Assembly: GCA_003194525.1 (NCBI GenBank) | Contig: NBIV01000057.1 | Location: 62,001 to 126,000, forward strand | Source of the DNA: Gracilariopsis chorda | Lineage: Eukaryota; Rhodophyta; Florideophyceae; Gracilariales; Gracilariaceae | Reading direction: 5' to 3' | Length of the DNA stretch: 64,000 nucleotides | Shown here: piece after piece, positions 54,863 to 64,000 of the stretch | How the letters are laid out: each line of letters starts with the position of its first letter | How positions within the stretch are numbered: position 1 is the first letter of the stretch | The notes under the pieces: generated by a model | The model's input: the letters and a program-made list of their open reading frames with translations, nothing else | What the model was told of the DNA's origin: nothing | Database searches by the model: none | Made by a program: the position numbers and the translations under genes

Positions 54863-56481
54863 ATGAACTTCCAATGCTTTGCTGCGGTGCACAAGCAACT
54901 ACAGATCTTGTCGAGGGATAAGAACGCCGAGAAATACACCAAGTGAATCGACTTTATATTGGAGAGGAGAACGCCGTTCAAGGTGTAGTAACTGCACCTC
55001 AGGCTACTACTCAGCAGTCGAAGAGACGCTCAGTAGAGAGCACCGGTAAACACAATCTGGTCGCCTATTCAATCAATAAAGCGAGTGATGAGGCGAGTAG
55101 GAACGCAAAGGAGGTCATTAGAGGAATACATAGAATATTGGCAGCTATTGGGGAGCTTCGAGGTGAGGTATGCGATCAAATAAAAGCGGCAAGATAAAGA
55201 GCAAGAAAAGACAGGAAAGAAGTGATGAAGGAAATTAGGGCGGCAGAGAATGAAATCATAGCAGCCAATGGATGTCTGGAGGGCTCGAATCTTTCGGATT
55301 CTGCTTTGCAAACCGAGGCTGATATTCTGAGAAAGGTACGCCCAACCAAAATGCTATTTCTCTCACACCCTTGCTGACATTTTCCGTCATTGTGTGGTGA
55401 TTTAACAGAACGCTGAACTACTCCATGTAAGTAATATCCGTTCTATTTACTGCTCTTTGCGTCCATTCTAACATCTTTCAAAGGAGTATATACGATATAT
55501 GTGTTGCTTAGAATTTATCGATTGGAAGCATGGAGAGAGGCTTTCTAGCATCTCTAGTGAGACAGGAGACAATGTTACTAATATCATTCGAACTATCTGG
55601 ATTTGGGATGGAGCAAAGCTAATTGTTGGCGAACAAGACGCCAAAAAGTTCTTACCTTCAAACATCTCTGTCATCAGGAGGAAGGAAGAAGTGCAAATGA
55701 ACGTACAGTCATATGCATCTAGAGCTCAGAGTAGAGCTCATGAAAGCATTCGCAAACTCATGGTAAGTTTTGCCTTTTAACTGAGTGACAAAGTATCTAT
55801 CTGACAATTGACATTTTCATTTATGATACTCTACCACATTCTGCGGAGCCACGTTGGGGAACTGCTCTCTGAATAGAAGGTCTACAGTGAACCCAGATCT
55901 GAAGCGTGATGATGCTGTTAAGCTTGTACGTACAAATGAGCACAATATCAAAGAGGATCCCCGCGATGCTTGGATTGCAACAGCACATGCCGCTCTACCG
56001 GAAGCGGTCTCCACAGCAAAGTCGGCGTCAAATAACATTAGTGGTTCTTCATTATATAGCCTAATTCCCGAGATTTTGACGCATGTTTTGCAAACAAAGC
56101 CGTTGCAAATGAGCTTGTTCAGTTTGGCATTCGTATCTGTTAAGGTATAAACCATCAATTAATCACACCTTTGATAGCGTTCTGTTTCGAACGCGATGAC
56201 TAACTGTGATAATTTCGCAGATTAGCAAATCTCTTCATAGCTTGGGTAAAGTACGAGGACGTGAGATGAACAAATCGCACGCTTCGATGTGAGCTAAAGA
56301 AGTTGTTAAGATTAATGAGTTTTTGATGCAAGGTGGTAGTAAAAGCGGTAACGTCAATTCAGAATCTGGTCTTGTTTGGAATAGCATTTTTGATGCTGTC
56401 AACGTGGTCAGTGCTCTTAGTGATGAGCGGTTGGAATTGTTGAAAGGATTTAGTACTTGTAGTCAACAACGAAAAATGTAG
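54863..56481 (+). pseudogene. Five-exon gene of unknown family with in-frame stops, copy B
   Basis: The structure is the same as copy A, shifted by 30168 bp: ATG 54863, microexon 55409-55426 and terminal TAG at 56479-56481. All three in-frame stops are shared with copy A. About seven substitutions and one 3-bp in-frame deletion (one of two Glu codons in SDERLEELLKG) separate the copies over 1.6 kb. All GT-AG ends are kept. Confidence 0.65.
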
Positions 56482-59362
56482 ATACGCCACAGAATTGTGA
56501 GAACGATATTAAAGTGCATTACAACTTTATGCTACTGTAATAGAATCATTGTAGTACGAACTTTCACATTGCATTTATTCGAATGGTCGTGAATGTTTGA
56601 ATTCAGATTCAAACATTCAAGAACGGACGTCTACTGTGGTATAAGAGGCGAACGTTTAGATTGTTCGAAGTACTAGGAGGGTTAGCCTCCAGTTGTAAAG
56701 TCAGTTTTGTTTTGGTAAGAGCCTACTCTTACATTTGGTAGCATCTAAGGTACGTTCACAGGAACAAAAAGCGCTTGAAGAATCATGGTTCGTACAAGCC
56801 GTAGCCAAAGTGTACCGCAAGAAGAAGGGGGTGTGAATGAGGCATAACACCTACAGAAGCTCAGCGAAGAGCTTCAAGCGTTGAAGCAATTGGTGCAGAC
56901 TCAAAGCTCAACGATTGAGACTTTGCAGTCGCAATTGCAGCAGAACAATCAGAGGAACACTTCTGATTCATCCGGTGGATCGCTCAAAGCTCCTCCAGTG
57001 CAGAAATTTTCGGGAAAGGTGTCTGACAGGACGACGGAAAAGGTGACTAGTTTCTTTTACTCTATTAGGAAGTATGGAAAATTATTCAATTACTCAGAGA
57101 ACAAGATGCTGGACCTTGCCGAATGCCATTCTCAAGATAGAGCGGCGTTGTGGATGCTGCGTCTAGAAAAAGAAGCTCGAAACCATCCAGTCTGGATGAG
57201 CTGGAGAGAGCCATGATCGAGGAATTTGTTCCTGCGAATGAGATGGCCACTGCACGAGTGATGCTTATGGAGTTTCGTTTGAAGGAGAATGGGTCTATGG
57301 ATGAGCAAATTGCACGATTTGAAGATCTCATAACTTTGTGTGGCACAAAGAGCAATGAAGCATACATCCATTTCTTCAATAGTCTTCCGAAGACGTACAA
57401 GGATAAACTTACAGAGAAGTTTCCGACGTCTGAACCGATCGATCGAACTGGAAGTGTTTCTATGCAGCCAGCATATGACTATGCTAGAACTCTCGAACTG
57501 TCATTTAAGCTTGCAGGCGAGTCACGGAGTGTCGTACAACCAACGGGTCTGACAGCAGCTGTACTAGGGAGCTCTGGTGAGCTAAACCTGTAAGGTGAAA
57601 GAATAAAAATAAGAACCAGTAGGGAAATAGAGCACCTGAATACCAAGTGGTACAGTAGGTGTGATATTTATCCAGGGCCGTGTTGGTAACGACGCGCAAC
57701 GGCAGTAACAGACGTACCAAACCTGACTAGTTGGTAGTTCTCGACCTGAAAGGCAAGAGTTTACCCAGATGGTGCTTAGTTTACAATGTCTTGAAGGTGC
57801 GGACCTCGGCAGCGCCTAAGTGTAGCTGCGAGGTCAACGCAACATATGCTACGTGTACGACTTACCGTCTGGTACACCACTACCTGTACAGGTGCACCAC
57901 GTGCGTCTCTAAATATCTATCTAGTTATACAAATTATATAGGTAGTTCTAAAAATTAGTAGAATAGATACAAAATTATCAACACCCACTTCGTCAGTCTG
58001 AAGGCCAACAGGGCAAGTCCAATACCACTTTGGTGCATTTCGACTCCTAACCAGAACGTAGCGTTCATTGTACGACAAACCCCCTTCCTACCTTGAGCCA
58101 CGACCCCGTGGATGCTAAGTTGCTCCTCGAAGGGCTGTCCAGCGCCAGTGCTCACCATTTTGTCTACCACCTTTGGCGCGGAAGGGCACTCGCCTGTGAG
58201 GCCCCTATGTGGCCACCGCGACCAGTCAAGACGAAGCGCGCATGGGTGAGTTTGGTTTGCTCCCGTCGGACTTCCGTCGGACTTTGTTGCAAACCACCTC
58301 TTAGCCCATTCCAGTAAGCGAACCTTTTGGTCAGCAGTTTGAACACCCGGATTGGTCCCTTTACCCTATACCGCCTACCGGACAGGGCTCCGACTCCAGT
58401 GGTTCTCGTGGTGATGGCCCAGCGGGTAATTCGGGGCGTGGCCGGGCTGGCGCGCCGCCCTAGCCGCCCGTCAACTACCGCTCGTGAACCTGCCGGCGGC
58501 CCGAATGTAGCTCCCATGATGGACGACTATCCTTAACCAGTCGGTCGATAGACTATCTTAGTCTGCCCTGTAGTGGTCAATAAACCGTCCTGTTCCTGCA
58601 TAACCATTTCTTCGCTTTCTTGTTCCTAGCCAACATGGTCTGAGCTCATGGAGCATCTTACTGCGCAGGGAGTGGCCTTTTCGAACCATTAGGTCGGGTG
58701 CGCAGGCGCCGTCCAGCAATGGTACTAGGCGGTCACGCATACTCCCTGCGGCCGTATGCGCGCGCGCGACGAGCCAGACCTCAGAGGTTACTTGCAAGGC
58801 GAATCAAAATATTTGCACCGGAAATTACCCTCCAAATGGTATCAAAAACTTCGATTCACCATTTGGTCTGTATCTCCGAAACCAGGCGGTTTCAGAGGCT
58901 GGGAATGCGCGATCTGCGCGCGCGGCAGTCTCAAAAACTTAGATTTTTTTTAAGCGTGCCACCACGCCACCGCTACACACAATAGTGTATACCGAATCGT
59001 TTACCGACCACGTCGCCTTGCGCTGCCAGCGGCATTCCCTCTCAAGGTAATTCTCCAAAATTTCCGAATTGAACCACTTTGGTGACATGCGCGCGCTGCG
59101 TGCAGCGTGGCGCGGCGCGTGTGTGGCGCGAGCGACGCGCATGTACGGCGCGCTCGTGGCGCGTGCCTTGCGCGTTCACCGTAGCGGATAGATGCCTCGG
59201 CGACAAGCCGAATGGTGCCTCATCTCTCTCCATGTTGGTGTGTTGACTTCGTACCGTTAGAATCCAGTTACCAGTGGGTTGGTAGTTAGTAACAATTCTG
59301 TACAATGGGGGAGGCCATGTCCTCCCCCTTCCTTGAACTGATATACCACGTGGTCTCGATCG

Positions 59363-61768
59363 TTACCCTTCGGATGGGATGGGTTCCTCGCGCTTCCGCC
59401 AGTACCTAATGGCAAAGTTGCGTGGGATGGCCGACGGTGGTTCAAGAGAGTCACCGTCTGGCCCCCATCCATACCACCGGATGCGGTACTTCAGACCTTC
59501 AGAGGTGTATTCATGACCCACGATGGCTTCCACAGGATATTCCTTCGATGTTTGCGCATTTAACAGTTGGTCCGACGCGTCGGTAGCGTCAACCCTATGG
59601 GTACCATCGACTCCACCTTGATGGCCTCTGGGTTCCTCCGCGGGAGGGACATAGCCCGGGTCGCTACCAGCTTGGTCTTCATCAACCTCCAGAGGTACTT
59701 CACCACCATTTGGTACGACGCGAAGCTTAATTGCTCGCGGATCCCGCGCGCGTTCTCCCACCTCTATACGATGTTGAACTGTCTCAGGTGCAACCGATAC
59801 GCGTTCGATGGACACCGTATTGTGCAGACCATCTTGGAGTATTGTTACCGTTTGGTTTGTAGACTTCAAAACCTTATAGGGACCAGTAGATTTTGGCAGC
59901 AACTTAGAGTTTACCTCGCGGTCAATCTCTTCGTCGTCAGCCTCATCACCAGGTTGGGGTCTCGAGCCTTTTGGTGGCACGTCCAAATAGATGTACTGAC
60001 CAGGTTCCACAGATACCACGCGGTTCACCTTTTGGTCGTATTCGGCTTTGTAGCGTTGTTGGTTGGCGGTAAGTTTGCTCTCCGCGTACTTCAGAGCCTT
60101 CTTCAACCTCAATAAGGTATTCCTCTTGACCTGTGCGGGAGTTAAAGAACCAGCTGGTGCTTCGCCTGCGGGCTCACCTTGAAGTACTATACCAGGAGGG
60201 TGACGTGATAGTACCAAATTGAATGGTGTCGTCTGCGTCGAGCGGTGTACCTGAAGGTTGTAGGCGTAGGTCAACGGCTGAACCAGCTCATCCCAACCAG
60301 TTTGGTGTTCCTCGGTATAATGACGCAACCTCGCGACCAGTGTTTGGTTAAACCTCTCCACCTGACCATTGGTTTGCGGATGGAAGGCGGTAGTGAAGCA
60401 GTGTTTTATACCAAGTAGGTTACAAACTGCCTCGAAAAACTTCGATGCGAGGTTAGAACCGTTATCGGTCAGCAAGTAAAGCGGTGCACCATACGGGTAG
60501 ATCCAGTTGTTCAGAAACGCGACCGCCAGGGTGGTACTCTTCGTATCCTTCAGAGGTATAGCTCGAGTGAGCTTCGAGAACCGATCGGTGATTACCATGA
60601 CGTATTCGTACCCCCTTGAGGTTCTTGGTAGTGGACCTAGGAGGTCAATAGCTACAAACTCCATAGGAGCCGCAGCTGGAAACAACTTGAGGTACTTCCT
60701 ATGTTTTCGTACACCACCTCTGGTTCTCAGGCAGGACTTGCACTGCGCCACGAAGGAGTACACATCGTGTGCCATATGTGGCCAGTAGAACTGCCTCCTG
60801 AGGGTATAGTAAGTCCTCGTACCACCTGGATGACCAGCCAATCTTGGGAAATGAGTAAGATACAGTACTCGCGGCCTTAAGGTCTTCGGCACCACCTTTT
60901 GGAGTAGCCCATCGAGGTCTGATTTCCGTACCAGATAACCATTAAGGTCGATGTCGAACTGTGATCCCTTCTTACCAATTTGGTCCGCAAGCGATTTGCA
61001 ATATGCATCGCTTGCTGGCTCCCGAAGAAACTCCTCCCGAGAGATGGGCGTCACGTCCATCTCCTCAAGAGCCATGACCTGTTGGTAAAGATTCTCATTC
61101 CAAAGCTCACCTTCTCCATGTAATTCCCAAACTCCCTTTAAGGTTTCTCCCGGTTTACCACTTGGGTCCGACGATATTATGAAGCAGGGAATATCGTCTT
61201 CCACCTGTTCGGTTTCAAGCCTCTTGGTACTAAGCCGTGACAGTGAGTCAGCCACTTTGTGTTTGATACCAGGACGGTACTCTACGTCGTACTCAAACTC
61301 TGAGAGACGTAACCTCCAACGGGCTAACCTAACAGAGGGGTCGGAAAGTCCGAGTATCCACCGTAAGGAGTCATGATCCGTCCTTAAGGTAAACCGTTCA
61401 CCATATAGGTAAGGTCGAAGCATCAACATGCTCCACACAACTGCTCGGCATTCCTTCTCCGTAGTAGTATAGTTCTTCTCCGCATCGGTAAGCGCTCGAA
61501 TCCAATAACCAATTGGTAACTTGTCGCCGTTCTCTTGCTCCTGCATGAGGCAGCAACCAACTTGAGCATCTGACGCGTCCGTATCAAGGGTATAACTGTA
61601 ACCAGCTTTGGGTAGGGCCAATATTGGTGGGTTGAGGGGTGCTTTCTTGAGCGTTTCGAAAGCATCCATCTCCTCATCCAAAAGGGTTTCGAATCTCCTA
61701 GGTTGACGCTTTAGGAGCTTTTTGTTCAGAGGGGCAGCTATTGTCACGAACCCCTTCACAAACCTTCG
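59363..61768 (-). CDS. G2 RNase H, integrase and chromodomain frame, copy B
   Basis: Same architecture as copy A, with about a dozen amino-acid changes (for example LTDNGSNLA for NGSDLA and KHCFTTAFHPQ for KHYFTTAYHPQ). All catalytic residues are kept. It lies directly behind the TAA that ends the RT frame. Confidence 0.88.
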   Translation of the reverse strand, partial: RRFVKGFVTIAAPLNKKLLKRQPRRFETLLDEEMDAFETLKKAPLNPPILALPKAGYSYTLDTDASDAQVGCCLMQEQENGDKLPIGYWIRALTDAEKNYTTTEKECRAVVWSMLMLRPYLYGERFTLRTDHDSLRWILGLSDPSVRLARWRLRLSEFEYDVEYRPGIKHKVADSLSRLSTKRLETEQVEDDIPCFIISSDPSGKPGETLKGVWELHGEGELWNENLYQQVMALEEMDVTPISREEFLREPASDAYCKSLADQIGKKGSQFDIDLNGYLVRKSDLDGLLQKVVPKTLRPRVLYLTHFPRLAGHPGGTRTYYTLRRQFYWPHMAHDVYSFVAQCKSCLRTRGGVRKHRKYLKLFPAAAPMEFVAIDLLGPLPRTSRGYEYVMVITDRFSKLTRAIPLKDTKSTTLAVAFLNNWIYPYGAPLYLLTDNGSNLASKFFEAVCNLLGIKHCFTTAFHPQTNGQVERFNQTLVARLRHYTEEHQTGWDELVQPLTYAYNLQVHRSTQTTPFNLVLSRHPPGIVLQGEPAGEAPAGSLTPAQVKRNTLLRLKKALKYAESKLTANQQRYKAEYDQKVNRVVSVEPGQYIYLDVPPKGSRPQPGDEADDEEIDREVNSKLLPKSTGPYKVLKSTNQTVTILQDGLHNTVSIERVSVAPETVQHRIEVGERARDPRAIKLRVVPNGGEVPLEVDEDQAGSDPGYVPPAEEPRGHQGGVDGTHRVDATDASDQLLNAQTSKEYPVEAIVGHEYTSEGLKYRIRWYGWGPDGDSLEPPSAIPRNFAIRYWRKREEPIPSEG

Positions 61769-63660
61769 TTACACGTTACATAAACCAATAAAGGACCTGA
61801 TTTCGGTTTGCGACTGTGGTACCTTCGCCTCCCGAACGGCACGTAGATTCCTCTTAGCTACCGAAAGATGTCCTGAGCTAATTGTATGGCCCAGATATTC
61901 CACTTTGGTATCGAAAAAGAAGCACTTATGAAGCTTCAACGTCACTCTGGCATCTTGTAAAAGTTGCAAAACCTGACGGACGTGAACGAAATGTTCTTCC
62001 ACCGATCTGGAATAGATGATTACATCATCCAAATATACCAATGCGGTTCTCCACTTCACCTTTGAGAGGATGATATCAAGCGCTCTCTGAAACTTAGCGG
62101 GCGCGTTACAAAGACCAAATGGCATCCGAGTAAATCGGTAGAGACCAGCAGGGCAAGTGAAGGCCGTCTTGTCTCGGTCCTTCTTCCTGATTGGCATCTG
62201 CCAGTAACCACAATTGGCATCCAGTGTGGAAAATATTTGTGCATCTCCTAAAGAGTCGATGCACTCGTCCATTCTTGGTATAGGATAGGAATCCCGTATG
62301 GTCACATTGTTCAGCTTTCTGTAATCGATACAGATCCGCATACGGGGATCTCCACAACGTTGAACCAAAACCACTGGGCTTGCCCATTCCGACTGCGCAG
62401 GCTCAATTACCCCTTCACGGAGCATCCGTTCAACCTCTTCTAACTCCACCCCTCGGGCTCTAGGACCTGCACGGTAAGGTTGTTGCCATATAGGTTTAGC
62501 GCCCGGAACCAAGTCAATACGGTGCTCAGCCGCCTTGATCTCCCCAAGGTGGCCTGACCACATGGTTTCAAATTCCTCAAGGAGACGCAGGATTCGGCGC
62601 TTGTACTGTTCGTACTCGTCACCAACGTGGACTTCCTCTCTCCAATCCTTCACTGGGTCCAGCTCCAGCTTCTTCCTGGCTTCTACCGAGTCGGTTCGAG
62701 TATCCACCAGTACGGTCTTTCCATCAGCATTCTTCGATACCATTTGGTCTTGTGTAAACAAGTCCTTCCCCCCTTCCTTAGCGGAGGCGACCTCGCCGAA
62801 CTCGGTTTGCAAACTGAATACACCTGTTGGGGCAGGTAGAGCGACACCTATAACGGTATTCTTAGGTAAGTGAACCGTGTGGTTTCTGAAGTTGCTGAGG
62901 TATACCTGAAAGGGTCTGTGCGGTACGTTCTCCACAATTCCGTTTGGCAGTAAGGTTAAGTGCCGTTCTGCAGTCCTCGGATGGTTCTGCAATGTAACCA
63001 GACCTGGTGAAGCGCATGAAACCGTGACGGTGGTTTGGTGCATAGGTGGTATAGAAACCTTCTTGGTGAGTCGAACCTTGTTGGAAACCGTGTTGGTTGG
63101 CAATTTCCGCTTCGGTGTTCGGCTCCATCCCTTGTTGGTCTTCGTGTGACCTTGAATGGCAACTCTTCCACCGTAACGGAGAAGGACTGTCTGCGATCCT
63201 GGGAATATCGCTCTGACGTGACTGTCAATAAAGCTCGTTCCCAGGATACAATCCGTAGCCATTCGGTCCACGACAAAGAATTTCACTCGTACCTTTAAGG
63301 ATCCCAATTGCACCATAGTGGTCAGCGTTCCTCTAATCATTAGAGGACTGTTGTTTGCATCTACCAAAGGTTTGGACAGACGTTCATGCTTCAGTGTTCG
63401 CAATACCGACTCAGGTAAAATTCGAGCATTCATTATGCACGGACCGGCACCGGTATCGAGCACGCAAGTTGCAGGGACCGTATGGGAAGGTGAGAGACAT
63501 AGAGAAACACCAACTTTATAGTTATTGTACTTCACGAACATAACCGGCGCCGGTTCTGCATGGTCATCAACCTCTTCCGTTACGGTGTCATGCAAACCTT
63601 TCGGTATCGAATGGCCTTCCAAATTCCGGTTGGGTGTGGCCTCGACTACAACCGGTTTTA
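61769..63660 (-). CDS. G2 protease and reverse transcriptase frame, copy B
   Basis: Protease (CVLDTGAGPCIM) and RT (YLDDVIIYS) lie in one uninterrupted frame here, unlike copy A. The frame is open upstream into the end of gag, in the -1 register, across GGAAAAC; there is no ATG at its start, so expression as a gag-pol fusion by -1 frameshifting is the natural reading. It ends at the same TAA (61769-61771) in GLCNV-stop-RRF as copy A. Confidence 0.85.
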
Positions 63661-64000
63661 GTTTTCCTCCTGCTCGGCGGCAGGGGGCTCTTCCAAGATC
63701 GGTTTCTCTTCCAATAAATTGACTTGTCGGGATCCCGAAGCGGTGGACTTATTACCAATTGGTGAATTCTTCTCGACAACGAACAGGTTGAAATGATTAT
63801 GTTGCCTAGACTGCACGAGGCTATCTCGCAGACCTGGTGGCAACTTATCACACCTGTAGGCGACGTGGTCCGGCGAAAGGCAGAACCAGCACAAAAGACG
63901 TCCAGTGGTCGGGTCCCTCATTCCGATAGAAGTTAGTTTTCGTTCATCACCAGCAGCGGTTGCGTAAGACGAACTAGAACCAACTGGTGTATTCCTAAGA
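63658..64000 (-). CDS. G2 gag C-terminus, copy B (partial)
   Basis: The zinc knuckle CWFCLSPDHVAYRC and the intact tail EEPPAAEQEEN end in TAA at 63658-63660. The gene continues beyond the right edge of the window. Confidence 0.8.
   Translation of the reverse strand, partial: LRNTPVGSSSSYATAAGDERKLTSIGMRDPTTGRLLCWFCLSPDHVAYRCDKLPPGLRDSLVQSRQHNHFNLFVVEKNSPIGNKSTASGSRQVNLLEEKPILEEPPAAEQEEN

Larger units (their letters stand above)
45329..64000 (+). repeat. Tandem segmental duplication, unit B (runs off the right edge)
   Basis: The unit is collinear with 20859 onward after removal of C2 and one target duplication. The first 136 bp (45329-45464) differ from unit A at about 12 sites. The next 4.7 kb (51812-56530) differ by well under 1 percent, apart from the 648-bp module loss. 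From the G1 gag on, differences rise to 2-3 percent. Confidence 0.8.
56536..64000 (+). mobile_element. G1 chromovirus, copy B (5' part, with nested G2)
   Basis: The 5' LTR is at 56536-56733, preceded by GCTAC (56531-56535). The gag (about 56785-57529) has the same TAA and frameshift as copy A but about 20 or more other differences. It is interrupted at 57530 by G2 at the same base as in copy A. The remainder lies beyond the window. Confidence 0.88.
57530..64000 (-). mobile_element. G2 chromovirus, copy B (partial)
   Basis: The left LTR is at 57530-58077 (548 bp, same inverted ends). It differs from copy A's left LTR at about 17 sites, as much as the two LTRs of copy A differ from each other. 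The element continues past the right edge, so its 5' LTR is not visible. Confidence 0.9.

Noticed and set aside
1-64000. CRISPR arrays, tRNA or rRNA genes
   Set aside because: None were recognised. The repeats present are protein-coding modules, LTRs or microsatellites, and the genome is eukaryotic.

Overview
The window is nuclear DNA from a eukaryote. It carries a JmjC histone demethylase, an FH2 formin, GT-AG introns with a branch-point-like sequence, TATA-box promoters, and LTR retrotransposons. Host genes are mostly single-exon, compact and separated by long non-coding or transposon-filled stretches. This fits a gene-compact, transposon-rich alga; a florideophyte red alga is my best guess. 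That guess rests on architecture and protein flavour only and is not proven.

Left part (1-20858), mostly host genes. From left to right: the 3' part of a Sel1-repeat protein (1-1083, + strand); a decayed LINE-type RNase H remnant with a short element inserted in it (1922-3408); a formin on the - strand (4227-6250) whose short first exon I placed by splice signals; a secreted berberine-bridge-type flavin oxidase (7146-8648); a 5.7-kb stretch with no convincing gene; a small DM9-domain protein behind a TATA box (14525-15004); and a KDM5-like JmjC protein (17121-19469).

Right part (20859-64000), a tandem segmental duplication. Unit A runs from 20859 to 45328. Unit B starts at 45329 and runs off the right edge. 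Each unit opens with a secreted cysteine-rich repeat protein (20 modules in A, 14 in B). Then comes a five-exon gene of unknown family that shares the same in-frame stops in both units, and then a Ty3/gypsy chromovirus (G1, + strand) with a second chromovirus (G2, - strand) nested in its gag. Unit A continues with a fragment of a third gypsy integrase (G3) and a decayed copia element (C1), whose 3' LTR end coincides with the A/B junction. Unit B was later hit near its left end by another copia element (C2, 45465-51806), with a clean 5-bp target duplication and a visible empty site in unit A.

The most interesting points are four. (1) Divergence between units A and B is mosaic: very low over the cysteine-rich gene and its neighbour, several-fold higher in the retroelements and in the 136 bp left of C2. 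(2) The cysteine-rich gene changed in frame by exactly six modules. (3) The multi-exon gene has an 18-nt microexon and stops shared by both copies. (4) The formin has a glycine-rich instead of proline-rich FH1 region. All identity figures are counts by eye.
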